Below are positions 48,395 to 61,460 of a stretch of DNA of 64,000 nucleotides, one piece after another. The notes beneath the pieces are model-generated. The model searched no databases, was not told where the DNA came from, and was given only the letters and a program-made list of their open reading frames with translations. The position numbers and the translations under genes are program-made. The stretch's first letter is position 1. Each line of letters starts with the position of its first letter. The stretch comes from Labedella endophytica (GTDB lineage: Bacteria; Actinomycetota; Actinomycetes; Actinomycetales; Microbacteriaceae): positions 1 to 64,000 of the forward strand of contig NZ_RZGZ01000002.1 of the NCBI RefSeq assembly GCF_003990045.1, read 5' to 3'.

Positions 48395-51049
48395 TCAGTG
48401 CGCGGCGGCGTCCCAGTCGGTTCCGTGACCGAGCTGCACCTCGAGAGGCACGGTGAGGTCCGCTGCACCCGCCATGCGGGTGGTCACGATCTCCTCGACC
48501 TCATCGGACTCGGAGGAGTCCACCTCGAAGATCAGTTCGTCGTGCACGGTCATGAGCATGCGCGACCGGAGTCCGCGGCTCGTGAGGTCCTGCTCCACAC
48601 GCATCATCGCGAACTTCATGATGTCGGCCGCCGATCCCTGGATGGGCGAGTTGAGCGCGGCGCGTTCCGCGTTGTCCCGCAGGACCCGGTTGGGGCTCGA
48701 GAGGTCGGGGAACGGCCGCCGGCGACCGAAGATCGTCGTCGTGTACCCGTCGACCTTCGCCTGCACGACGACGTCCCTCAGGTAGTCGCGCACCGCGCCG
48801 AAGCGCTCGAAGTAGTCGGTCATGAGGACCTTGGCCTCGGACTGCTCGATGCGGAGCTGCTTCGACAACCCGAAGGCGCTGAGGCCGTAGGCGAGACCGT
48901 AGGACATCGCCTTCACCTTGGTGCGCATGAGGTTCGTGACGTCCGCGGGCTCCACACCGAAGATGCGGGCCCCGACGAAGCGGTGCAGGTCCTCCCCCGA
49001 GCGGAACGCCTCGATGAGCCCCTCGTCTCGGGAGAGGTGCGCCATGATCCGCATCTCGATCTGCGAGTAGTCGGCCGTGAGCAGGGTGTCGTACCCCTCT
49101 CCGACCCGGAACGACTGGCGGATGCGCCGCCCCTCCTCCGTACGGACGGGGATGTTCTGCAGGTTGGGGTCCGTGGACGAGATGCGACCGGTGGCTGTCC
49201 CGCTCTGAACGTACCGTGTGTGGATGCGGCCGTCTTCGGCGATCGACTTGTCGAGCGTCTCGACGATCTGACGCAGTTTCGTTGCGTCTCGGTGCTGGAG
49301 CAGGAGGTCGAGGAACGGATGCGGGTTGCTCGCCTGGAGGTCGGCGAGGGCACCGGCGTCCGTCGAATAACCGGTCTTGTTCGCCCGGGTCTTCGGCATC
49401 TGGAGCTGCTCGAAGAGGACCTCCTGGAGTTGCTTGGGCGAGCCGAGGTTGACCTCGCGTCCGATCTCGGCGAAGGCGCTCGCGGCGAGGTCGGCGGCGC
49501 GGGACCCGAGCCCGGCCGACAGGTCGGCGAGCGAGGCGTGGTCGACGGTGACGCCGCGCAACTCCATCGCCGCGATCACGAGGAGGGTCGGCATCTCGAT
49601 GTCACGGAGGACGCCGAGCGAGCCCGGGTCGAGCGCCGTGCGCAGGTGATCGACGATGCGTCCCGTGTACCAGGCCTCCGTCGCGGCCGAGGGGGCGTCG
49701 TCGTCGGGCACGAGCTGGTTCGGGTCCGACGTGGGGAGGTCCTCGTCGAGCAGCTTCCGGGTGAGGTCCGCGAGAGTCGCCTCCTTCCCTCCGGGGGCGA
49801 GGAGCCACGCGCCGATCTGGGTGTCGAAGGCGAGTCCGTCGAACGCGATGCCGGCGCGGGCGAGCGCCTTCACCTGCGGCTTGGCATCGTGCATGAGTTT
49901 GGGCGCGTCGCTCGCGAGCCACTCCTCGAAAGGCGCGTAGTCGGCCCCGCCCGCCTGCCACGGAAGGAGGACGAGCTCGGTGGCCGACGCGATCCCGGCG
50001 GACACGGGGCGGCCGTCGAGCACGTCGATGCGGAGGCCGAGGCCGTCGGGCGACGAGACGACGGATCGGGCGAGCCAGCCGCGCAGTTCCTCGTCGAGGA
50101 GATGCTGCGTCGCGGGGATGGTCGCGCGGGTGGCCGATACAGCCGGTTCACCTCCGTCGATACCCTCGAGCGTGAGGACCCGATCGAGCAGCGTGCGGAA
50201 CTCGAGCCGCGCGAAGACGTCGCGCACCTCCTGCTCGTCGATGGGACGCTTGCCGAGCGAGTCGAGCTGGACGTCGACGGGCGCGTCGGTCACGAGCCGG
50301 TTGAGGCGGCGGTTGCGCACCGCGTTCTCCTTGTGCTCCCGGAGGCTCTCCCCCACCTTGCCTGTGATCTTCTCGGCGTTCTCGAGGATGCCGTCGAGGC
50401 TGCCGTAGAGGCCCAGCCACTTGACGGCCGTCTTCTCCCCCACCTTGGGCACACCCGGGAGGTTGTCGCTCGTCTCGCCGACGAGCGCCGCGACCTCGGG
50501 ATACTGGTGCGGCTCGATGCCGTAGCGCTCGCGCACCTTCGCCGGGTCGTAGCGGGTGAGGTCCGAGACACCCTGCCTGGACGGGTAGAGCAGGGTGACG
50601 TCGTCGTTGACGAGCTGGATCGTGTCGCGGTCGCCGGAGACGAGCAGCGTGCGGTAACCCTGTTCCGTCGCCCGCACCGAGAGCGTTGCGAGCACGTCGT
50701 CGGCCTCGTAGTCCTCGAGGGAGATCGTCGAGATGCTCATGGCCTTCAGAGCGTCTTGGAGGAGGGGCACCTGCCCGATGAACTCGGGAGGAGTCTCGCC
50801 GCGCGTGCCCTTGTACTCGGGGTATTCGCGCGTGCGGAAGCTGTAGCGCGAGATGTCGAACGCGACCGCGAGGTGGGTCGGCTTCTCCGCCTTGAGCAGG
50901 TTGATGAGCATCGCGATGAAGCCGTGGATGGCGTTCGTGTGCTGGCCGTCCCTGGTCTGGAAACTGTCCACCGGAAGGGCGTAGAACGCCCGGAACGCGA
51001 GCGAGTGGCCGTCGATGACGAGGAGGGTAGGCTTTTCGGATTCCGACAC
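48395..51049 (-). CDS. polA: DNA polymerase I
   Basis: An 884-residue repair and Okazaki-processing polymerase. The N-terminal 5'-3' flap nuclease (about 5-300) has VIDGHSLAFRAFYAL and SGDRDTIQLV. The central 3'-5' exonuclease-like domain has lost the Exo I acidic pair, so it should not proofread. The polymerase domain has motif A DYSQIEMRI, motif B RTKVKAMSYGLAYG and motif C VHDELIFE. The GTG at 51047-51049 has no good ribosome site and follows TAGGCT by six bases. The promoter partly matches the PafBC-type element of uvrA and uvrB. Confidence 0.95.
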   Translation of the reverse strand: MSESEKPTLLVIDGHSLAFRAFYALPVDSFQTRDGQHTNAIHGFIAMLINLLKAEKPTHLAVAFDISRYSFRTREYPEYKGTRGETPPEFIGQVPLLQDALKAMSISTISLEDYEADDVLATLSVRATEQGYRTLLVSGDRDTIQLVNDDVTLLYPSRQGVSDLTRYDPAKVRERYGIEPHQYPEVAALVGETSDNLPGVPKVGEKTAVKWLGLYGSLDGILENAEKITGKVGESLREHKENAVRNRRLNRLVTDAPVDVQLDSLGKRPIDEQEVRDVFARLEFRTLLDRVLTLEGIDGGEPAVSATRATIPATQHLLDEELRGWLARSVVSSPDGLGLRIDVLDGRPVSAGIASATELVLLPWQAGGADYAPFEEWLASDAPKLMHDAKPQVKALARAGIAFDGLAFDTQIGAWLLAPGGKEATLADLTRKLLDEDLPTSDPNQLVPDDDAPSAATEAWYTGRIVDHLRTALDPGSLGVLRDIEMPTLLVIAAMELRGVTVDHASLADLSAGLGSRAADLAASAFAEIGREVNLGSPKQLQEVLFEQLQMPKTRANKTGYSTDAGALADLQASNPHPFLDLLLQHRDATKLRQIVETLDKSIAEDGRIHTRYVQSGTATGRISSTDPNLQNIPVRTEEGRRIRQSFRVGEGYDTLLTADYSQIEMRIMAHLSRDEGLIEAFRSGEDLHRFVGARIFGVEPADVTNLMRTKVKAMSYGLAYGLSAFGLSKQLRIEQSEAKVLMTDYFERFGAVRDYLRDVVVQAKVDGYTTTIFGRRRPFPDLSSPNRVLRDNAERAALNSPIQGSAADIMKFAMMRVEQDLTSRGLRSRMLMTVHDELIFEVDSSESDEVEEIVTTRMAGAADLTVPLEVQLGHGTDWDAAAH

Positions 51050-51055
51050 ACGTCC

Positions 51056-51078
51056 AGCCTACAAGCCACCTCCGACGG
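51056..51078 (-). promoter_or_regulatory. Degenerate PafBC-type promoter of polA
   Basis: On the minus strand CCGTCGGAG (51078-51070), 8 bases, TAGGCT (51061-51056), 6 bases, GTG. Six of nine positions match TTGTCRGTG and the spacing is exact, but the GACCC(A/G) block found in the other three sites is missing. Confidence 0.42.
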
Positions 51079-51108
51079 TGCCCGGCTGGCGATCGACTGG
51101 AGGCGCTC

Positions 51109-51525
51109 ATGGCCGAGGAACGACACGAGGACGCGATCGATTTCGTGAGGAAGCGGGGCGCGGGTGCGCTCGCCGAGAAGATGGGGATCGAGTTCACCGA
51201 GTTCTCCGTCGACCGCTCGGTCGCGACCATGCCGGTCGAGGGGAACACCCAGCCGGCGATGCTCCTCCACGGCGGAGCGTACGTCGTCCTCGGAGAGTCC
51301 CTCGGGTCGATGGCCGCCAATCTCTGGGCCGGAGCTGGCCGGCTCGCCGTCGGCATCGACATCAACGCGACGCACACCCGTTCAGCGACCTCCGGCGTCG
51401 TCACGGGCGTCTGCACCCCGATCCACCTCGGGCGTTCGCTCACGGTGCACGAGATCGCCGTCACCGACGAGGACGGGCGTCGCTGCTCGACCATCCGCAT
51501 CACGAACCTCATCAAGGATCGCTGA
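51109..51525 (+). CDS. Hotdog-fold thioesterase (PaaI/YbgC-like)
   Basis: A 138-residue single hotdog domain predicted to hydrolyse an acyl-CoA; the acyl group is unknown. HGGAYVVLGESLGS near 54-67 includes the catalytic region of PaaI-type enzymes, and DINATHTRSATSG and the C-terminal strand RRCSTIRITN fit the fold. GGAGG at 51099-51103 precedes the ATG. It is divergent from polA across 59 bases and is followed by a terminator hairpin. Confidence 0.87.
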   Translation: MAEERHEDAIDFVRKRGAGALAEKMGIEFTEFSVDRSVATMPVEGNTQPAMLLHGGAYVVLGESLGSMAANLWAGAGRLAVGIDINATHTRSATSGVVTGVCTPIHLGRSLTVHEIAVTDEDGRRCSTIRITNLIKDR

Positions 51526-51544
51526 CAAGCGGGACCCTGTGACG

Positions 51545-51584
51545 ACGGAAGCCCCCGGCACCTGACGGTGACGGGGGCTTCCGT
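51545..51584. terminator. Bidirectional terminator between thioesterase and ANTAR regulator genes
   Basis: Arms 51545-51557 and 51572-51584 form a perfect 13-bp stem; CACC/GGTG inside the loop can extend it. It lies 19 bases from each of the two convergent stops. Confidence 0.85.
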
Positions 51585-51602
51585 GATTGCGTGCGGTGTG
51601 CG

Positions 51603-52208
51603 CTACTTCTTGGCGGCGAGCTGCTCGATGATCGCCTGGGCGACGTCGTGCATCGTCAGGCGGCGGTCCATCGACGCCTTCTGGATCCAGCGGAACGCTT
51701 CCGGCTCGGACAGGCCCATCTTCTCGTTGAGCAGGCCCTTGGCCCGGTCCACGAGCTTGCGGGTCTCGAAGCGCTCGACCATGTCGGCGACCTCGGCCTC
51801 GAGCGTGATGATCTGCTGGTAGCGGCTGAGCGCGATCTCGATGGCGGGGAGGAGGTCGTTGGGGGTGAACGGCTTCACGACGTACGCGAGAGCGCCGGCC
51901 TCGGCCGCCTGCTCCACGAGCTCCTTCTGGCTGAACGCCGTGAGGAGGACGACCGGGGCGATCTGCGCCTCGGTGATGCGCCGGGCCGCGGCGATGCCGT
52001 CGAGCTGGGGCATGCGGACGTCCATGACGACGAGGTCGGGTCGCAGCTCCGTCGCGAGAGCGACCGCCGTCTCGCCATCGCCGGCCTCGCCGACGACCTC
52101 GAATCCGTTGTCTCGGAGGATCTCGACGATGTCCAGTCGGATCAGGGACTCGTCCTCGGCGACGACGACGCGTCGGGGTGCTGTTGCGGTTGCTTCGTGC
52201 TCGGTCAC
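51603..52208 (-). CDS. ANTAR-domain response regulator (PdtaR-like)
   Basis: A 201-residue two-component response regulator that acts on RNA. The receiver domain (12-125) has AEDESLIR, the phospho-acceptor Asp63 in VVMDVRMP, and VKPF. The C-terminal ANTAR domain (about 140-198) with KGLLNEKMGLSEPEAFRWIQKASM binds paired hairpins and prevents termination in characterised systems. The cognate kinase (PdtaS-like) is not in the window. The GTG start lies six bases after TAGGAT, indicating a leaderless mRNA. Confidence 0.9.
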   Translation of the reverse strand: MTEHEATATAPRRVVVAEDESLIRLDIVEILRDNGFEVVGEAGDGETAVALATELRPDLVVMDVRMPQLDGIAAARRITEAQIAPVVLLTAFSQKELVEQAAEAGALAYVVKPFTPNDLLPAIEIALSRYQQIITLEAEVADMVERFETRKLVDRAKGLLNEKMGLSEPEAFRWIQKASMDRRLTMHDVAQAIIEQLAAKK

Positions 52209-52214
52209 AAGTCG

Positions 52215-52229
52215 ATCCTACGGTAACCT
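52215..52229. promoter_or_regulatory. Divergent -10 elements, ANTAR regulator and tRNA-Leu
   Basis: Minus strand TAGGAT (52220-52215), six bases before the regulator's GTG. Plus strand TAACCT (52224-52229), about 18 bases before the tRNA. The two -10 boxes are three bases apart, so both promoters cannot be occupied together. Confidence 0.45.
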
Positions 52230-52246
52230 GATCCACGGTGTCGTGC

Positions 52247-52329
52247 GCCGGTGTGGCGGAATGGCAGACGCGGAGCACTCAAAATGCTTTGTCCGAGAGG
52301 GCATGTGGGTTCGAGTCCCACCACCGGTA
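52247..52329 (+). tRNA. tRNA-Leu (anticodon CAA)
   Basis: An 83-base type II tRNA. The acceptor GCCGGTG (52247-52253) pairs with CACCGGT (52322-52328), with a G-U at the first pair, followed by discriminator A. The anticodon loop is CTCAAAA with anticodon CAA, reading UUG. A long variable arm follows and the T arm is GTGGG-TTCGAGT-CCCAC. CCA is not encoded. A 20-bp hairpin follows 63 bases later. Confidence 0.96.
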
Positions 52330-52391
52330 CGAGAAACTCCCCGGAACGGCGCCGATACGATCCGGGAGCGACGACCGCCGGAGCGCACCAA

Positions 52392-52435
52392 GAAACCCCC
52401 GGCCCCACGATCGAGATCGTGGGGCCGGGGGTTTC
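52392..52435. terminator. Bidirectional terminator between tRNA-Leu and pyk
   Basis: Arms 52392-52411 and 52416-52435 form a 20-bp perfect stem with a 4-base loop. It ends in TTTC on the plus strand and has GAAA at the opposite base. It serves the tRNA and the convergent pyk gene. Confidence 0.9.
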
Positions 52436-52458
52436 CTCCGTCTCCGGCCGTTACGGGC

Positions 52459-53874
52459 CTAGAGGACGTCTCCGACGTTGTGCACGCGGATGTCGTTCGT
52501 CGATCCGGGGATTCCGGGAGGGGATCCGGAGATGATGATAACCTTCTCGCCGGTCTCGGCACGGCCCGTCGAGGTGAGCACCTCGTCGACCTGCGCCACC
52601 ATCTGGTCCGTGTGCGTCACGCGGTCCACCACGAACGACTCGACGCCCCAGTTGAGCGCCATGCGCCGACGGATGGCCGGGTCGGGCGTGAACGCGAGGA
52701 TCGGGATGGAGCTGCGGAGCCGGCTCATCCGGCGGACGGACTCCCCCGACTCGGTGAAGACGCACAGGTACTTGGCCTCGACGAAGTTCGCGATGTCGAC
52801 GGCTGCGAGCGTGATCGCTCCGGCCTGCGTGCGCGGCTTCGTGCCGAGCGCGGGGACGCGCTCGAGGCCGTGCTCTTCCGTGGAGGCGACGATGCGCGCC
52901 ATCGTCTGGACCGTGACGACGGGGTACTTGCCCACGCTCGTCTCGCCCGAGAGCATGACGGCGTCGGCACCGTCGAGCACGGCGTTGGCGACGTCGGAGG
53001 TCTCAGCGCGCGTCGGCACCGGGCTCGAGATCATCGACTCGAGCATCTGCGTCGCGACGATGACCGGCTTCGCCAGGCGGCGCGCGATCTCGATCGCGCG
53101 CTTCTGCACGATGGGGACGGCCTCGAGGGGGAGCTCGACGCCGAGGTCGCCACGAGCGACCATGATCGCGTCGAACGCCTCGGTGATGTCCTCGAGGTTC
53201 TCGACGGCCTGCGGCTTCTCGATCTTGGCGACGACGGGGAGTCGACGACCCTCCTCCTCCATGATCTCGTGCACGCGCACGATGTCGGAGGCGTCGCGGA
53301 CGAACGAGAGGGCGATGATGTCGGCGCCGAGCCGGAGGCCCCAACGGAGGTCGGCCTCGTCCTTCTCGGAGAGCGCCGGCACGTTGACGGCCACGCCCGG
53401 GAGGTTGATGCCCTTGTTGTCCGACACGGGGCCGGCGACGATGACCTCGGTCGTGACGACGGTGCCGTCGGTCTCGAGCACCTTGACGCGTACCTTGCCG
53501 TCGTCGATGAGGAGGAAGTCGCCGGGAGCGACGTCCTGGGGCAGTCCCTTGAAGGTCGTGCCGCAGATGTCCTTCGTTCCGAGGATGTCCTCGGTCGTGA
53601 TCTTGAAGATGTCGCCGACGGCGAGGTTGTGGGGACCGTCGGAGAACTTGCCGAGGCGGATCTTCGGACCCTGCAGGTCGACGAGGACGGCGACGGCCTT
53701 CTCGACGTCGTCAGCGGCCTTGCGGATGTTCGCGTAGACGCCCTCGTGGACCTCGTAGCTGCCGTGGCTGAGGTTCATCCGGGCGACGTCGACACCGGCT
53801 TCGAGGATGGCGCGGATGTTCTCGTAGCTCGAGGTCGCCGGGCCCAGGGTCGCGACGATCTTTGCACGTCTCAT
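52459..53874 (-). CDS. pyk: Pyruvate kinase
   Basis: A 471-residue glycolytic enzyme making pyruvate and ATP from phosphoenolpyruvate. It starts MRRAKIVATLGPATSS, has RMNLSHGSYE near 33, the active-site KIEKPQAVENL and MVARGDLGVELP, and MLSGETSVGKYPV in the A domain. The C-terminal effector domain is present (ITLAAVDIANFVEA onward). GGAG precedes the ATG. It is downstream of gltBD on the same strand, with an 83-base gap. Confidence 0.96.
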   Translation of the reverse strand: MRRAKIVATLGPATSSYENIRAILEAGVDVARMNLSHGSYEVHEGVYANIRKAADDVEKAVAVLVDLQGPKIRLGKFSDGPHNLAVGDIFKITTEDILGTKDICGTTFKGLPQDVAPGDFLLIDDGKVRVKVLETDGTVVTTEVIVAGPVSDNKGINLPGVAVNVPALSEKDEADLRWGLRLGADIIALSFVRDASDIVRVHEIMEEEGRRLPVVAKIEKPQAVENLEDITEAFDAIMVARGDLGVELPLEAVPIVQKRAIEIARRLAKPVIVATQMLESMISSPVPTRAETSDVANAVLDGADAVMLSGETSVGKYPVVTVQTMARIVASTEEHGLERVPALGTKPRTQAGAITLAAVDIANFVEAKYLCVFTESGESVRRMSRLRSSIPILAFTPDPAIRRRMALNWGVESFVVDRVTHTDQMVAQVDEVLTSTGRAETGEKVIIISGSPPGIPGSTNDIRVHNVGDVL

Positions 53875-53957
53875 GCGTTGGTCTTCTCCATGTTCCTGCG
53901 CTCGTGAGCGCGTGGATGGCGGGACGGAGCGGCCGTTCGGCCTCTCCTTGCGGAAGT

Positions 53958-55407
53958 CTAGAGGCTGATGGGGCGGTCCGTCGGACGCACAGGGAAGGGC
54001 AGGCTCGTCTCGCCCTCGAGGTACCGGTCGACGGCCGAGGCGGCTGCCCGGCCCTCGGCGATCGCCCAGACGATGAGCGACTGACCACGACCAGCGTCGC
54101 CGGCGACGAAGACGCCGGGTTCGCTCGTCTGGTACTCGCCGTCCCGACGCACGTTGCCGCGATCGTCGAAGGGCACACGGAGCTGGCTGGACAGGTCCTC
54201 CGACTCGGGGCCCGTGAATCCGAGCGCCAGCAGCACGAGGTCCGCGGGGATCTCGCGCTCCGTTCCGCTCTTCGGCACGCGCTTGCCGTCGATGAACTCG
54301 GTCTCCGCCACGCGGAGCGCGACGACCTCGCCCGCGTCGTTGCCTACGAACTCGACGGTCGACACGAGGTACTCACGTGCTCCACCCTCCTCGTGGGCGC
54401 TCGCGACCTCGAAGAGTGTCGGCGTCATCGGCCAGGGCTGCGCCTCGGGGCGCTCGCTCGCAGGCTGGCGTCCGATGGCCAGGTTCGTGACGGATGCGGC
54501 CGACTGGCGGTGGGCCGTGCCGATGCAGTCGGCCCCGGTGTCACCGCCGCCGAGGACGACGACGTGCTTGTCCTCCGCGACGATCTGGGACGGGACGGAA
54601 TCGCCCGCTCCCACCTTGTTGGCCTGCACGAGGTAGTCCATCGCGTAGTGCACGCCCTTGAGATCCCGCCCCGGAATGGGGAGATCCCGCGGGACGAGAG
54701 CGCCCGTGGCGACCACGACCGCGTCGTACCGTGCGCGGAGGTCCGACCACGAGATGTCGACGCCGATCGTGACGCCGGCGCGGAAACGCGTTCCCTCGTC
54801 CTGCATCTGACGCAGACGCTGATCGAGGTGCCGCTTCTCCATCTTGAAGTCGGGGATGCCGTATCGGAGAAGGCCGCCGATGCGGTCGTCACGCTCGTAG
54901 ACGGCCACCGTGTGTCCGGCGCGCGTGAGCTGCTGAGCGGCGGCGAGACCGGCGGGACCGGAGCCGACGACGGCCACGGTCTTGCCCGTCAGGCGCTCCG
55001 GCGGGTGGGAGTCCACCCAACCGTTCTGGAACGCCTGATCGATGATCGAGACCTCGACCTGCTTGATCGTGACCGCTGGCTGGTTGATCCCGAGAACGCA
55101 CGATGCCTCGCACGGCGCCGGGCAGAGCCGCCCCGTGAACTCGGGGAAGTTGTTCGTCGCGTGCAGCCGCTCGATGGCCTGTCGGCCCTCGCCGCGCCAC
55201 ATGAGGTCGTTCCACTCGGGGATCAGGTTGCCGAGCGGGCAGCCCTGGTGGCAGAACGGGATGCCGCAGTCCATGCAACGACCGGCCTGACGACGCACTT
55301 GCGACGGATCGCCCTGTTCGTAGACCTCTTTCCAGTCCATGATGCGCACGGGTACCGGCCGCCGCGGCGGCAGCTCACGCTCCCGTACCTTCAAGAAACC
55401 CTTGGGA

Positions 55408-55415
<8 letters not shown>
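53958..55415 (-). CDS. gltD: Glutamate synthase small subunit
   Basis: A 485-residue NADPH-oxidising flavoprotein that supplies electrons to GltB. N-terminal Cys motifs for [4Fe-4S] clusters are [14 protein letters not shown] near 47 and CPAPCEASC near 97. FAD binds at [14 protein letters not shown] near 155 and NADPH at [11 protein letters not shown] near 290. The GTG start overlaps the gltB end by eight bases, giving coupled synthesis of the two subunits. Confidence 0.95.
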
Positions 55416-59982
<4,567 letters not shown>

Positions 59983-59996
59983 GGAGAATACCGTCC

Positions 59997-60233
59997 TCAC
60001 GAGGTCAAGGAGAGTGAGGGACGACGGTGGCCCTGCTGCAGGTCGCGGGGCTGGGCCCCGATGGTCCGGTCCGTCGCCCGCGGCGGCGGGTCGATCGATT
60101 CGCGGTGGTTCCGGCTGCCCCGAGGACGTCCCGACCGGTCGTTCTCGGACAGGTCGTTGGTCTCCGCGGTGGTGATGGCCGGTTCGCGATTCTGGTGCTT
60201 GTCGCCCCAGCGAGTGTCGCTCCGGTGCCCCAC
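59997..60233 (-). CDS. Possible small leader ORF upstream of gltB
   Basis: A 78-codon frame from GTG at 60233. Counting by eye, G+C is about 68, 59 and 89 per cent at codon positions 1, 2 and 3, the pattern of real genes in this DNA. The product is basic and hydrophilic with no recognised domain, and there is no clear ribosome site. Its TGA ends 14 bases before the gltB ATG and overlaps gltB's GAGGAC site. It could be a small protein, a translated leader controlling gltB, or chance. Confidence 0.3.
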   Translation of the reverse strand: MGHRSDTRWGDKHQNREPAITTAETNDLSENDRSGRPRGSRNHRESIDPPPRATDRTIGAQPRDLQQGHRRPSLSLTS

Positions 60234-60314
60234 GCCCGACGGATTGTGTCGATCGGACGCTGTGGCTCGTGTGATGCGGTGGCGACGGCCGTGACGTCGT
60301 CATCGTCGTCGCGA

Positions 60315-60328
60315 CGGTGTCGACACCG
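60315..60328. repeat. 14-bp perfect palindrome in the gltB leader
   Basis: CGGTGTCGACACCG reads the same on both strands and lies about nine bases downstream of the possible gltB -10, where a dimeric repressor could act. No regulator is identified. Confidence 0.5.
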
Positions 60329-60336
60329 CGAGCACG

Positions 60337-60342
60337 AGTCTA
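60337..60342 (-). promoter_or_regulatory. Putative -10 of gltBD
   Basis: TAGACT on the minus strand, which would give a leader of about 350 bases before gltB. No good -35 is seen. Confidence 0.3.
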
Positions 60343-60383
60343 CCCCAGCGCCGGGCGTGCTCCACCCGAGGCGGACGCGTGCG

Positions 60384-61361
60384 TCAGGCGCGTGTCGAGG
60401 CGCCGGTCGAGCCGGTGGATCCGGCCGCGCTGAGTCTGTCGTTGACGTCGGTCTCGTCCTCGGCCGGGGCGTCCGGGTCGCTCGTGTCCACGAGGGCGCC
60501 CGACGGGACGTCGGGGTCGACCCACTCCCGGCCGGGCAGGTACGCAGACGGTTCCTTCCCGACGTGGCGGCGGCGCTGGACGACGTTGATGATGATGCCG
60601 AGCGCCACGGCGCCGATCGCGGCCCAGACGTTGACCCGCAGGCCGAGGATGATCTCGCTCGGGTCGATGCGGATCGACTCCCATACGATGCGGCCGAGGC
60701 CGTACCAGATGAGGTAGATGCTGAAGACGCGGCCCCACTGGAGGCGGAAACGGCGTTCGAGACCGAAGATCACGGCGACCCCGACGAGATTCCAGATGAT
60801 CTCGTAGAGGAAGGTCGGGTGGAAGAGGGTCCCATCCGGCAGACCGAGGGGCCACGCCGGGTTGCTCGGCTCGATCTCGAGGCCCCACGGGAGCGTCGTG
60901 GGCTGGCCGAACAGCTCGTGGTTGAAGTAGTTGCCGAGCCGCCCGAAGGCCTGTGCCAGAAGCATGCCGGGAGCGAGAGCGTCGGCGAAGGTCCAGAAAC
61001 GGACACCGGTCTGCTTGCTCGCGAGCCACGCACCGACGGCACCACCGAGGAGCGAACCGAAGATCGCGATGCCGCCCTCCCAGATCGCGATGACCTTCCA
61101 GAGCTCGGCGCCCTCGAAGAAGTAGTCGTTCGGGTGGGTGAGGACGTGGAAGATACGCGCCCCGATGATGCCGAGCGGCACGGTCCACAGGAGGAAGTCG
61201 AAGATCACCCCGGGCTCGGCCCCGCGTGCCGTGAGCCGTCGCGACGTGAGCGCCGCGGCCACGACGATGCCGAGGAGGATCCACAGTGCGTAGAAGTGGA
61301 TCGTGAACGGCCCGAGCGTGATACTGCTCACATCGGGACTGGGAATGCTCGCGGGGAACAC
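60384..61361 (-). CDS. lgt: Prolipoprotein diacylglyceryl transferase
   Basis: A 325-residue membrane enzyme attaching diacylglycerol to the lipobox Cys of prolipoproteins. The Lgt signature GRLGNYFNHELFG near 140 and HPTFLYE near 182 are present, with about seven hydrophobic segments. The C-terminal 60 residues are acidic, hydrophilic and repetitive (AAGSTGSTGAS), as in other actinobacterial Lgt. The GTG start follows AAAGG at wide spacing. It lies downstream of trpA with a 99-base gap containing a possible promoter. Confidence 0.94.
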   Translation of the reverse strand: MFPASIPSPDVSSITLGPFTIHFYALWILLGIVVAAALTSRRLTARGAEPGVIFDFLLWTVPLGIIGARIFHVLTHPNDYFFEGAELWKVIAIWEGGIAIFGSLLGGAVGAWLASKQTGVRFWTFADALAPGMLLAQAFGRLGNYFNHELFGQPTTLPWGLEIEPSNPAWPLGLPDGTLFHPTFLYEIIWNLVGVAVIFGLERRFRLQWGRVFSIYLIWYGLGRIVWESIRIDPSEIILGLRVNVWAAIGAVALGIIINVVQRRRHVGKEPSAYLPGREWVDPDVPSGALVDTSDPDAPAEDETDVNDRLSAAGSTGSTGASTRA

Positions 61362-61413
61362 GTCGGATACGCACCTTTCACACGTCGGAACGGAGTCGTC
61401 CGTCCGAAGGGCC

Positions 61414-61419
61414 AGTGTA
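61414..61419 (-). promoter_or_regulatory. Putative -10 of lgt
   Basis: TACACT on the minus strand, about 53 bases before the lgt start and after the trpA stop. The -35 is poor. Confidence 0.33.
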
Positions 61420-61460
61420 GTCGGCCGGGCGGGCTCGTCGTGAGCCGCCGCGGAGGGGGT

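Larger units (their letters stand above)
59983..60383. other. gltB upstream region (401 bases)
   Basis: No established gene is seen between lgt and gltB. The region holds a possible -10, a 14-bp palindrome and a small open frame, listed separately. I recognise no known riboswitch or nitrogen-regulator site. Confidence 0.45.

Noticed and set aside
48398-51148. A 916-codon open frame on the plus strand
   Set aside because: Antisense shadow of polA, with the same composition artefact and no domain.
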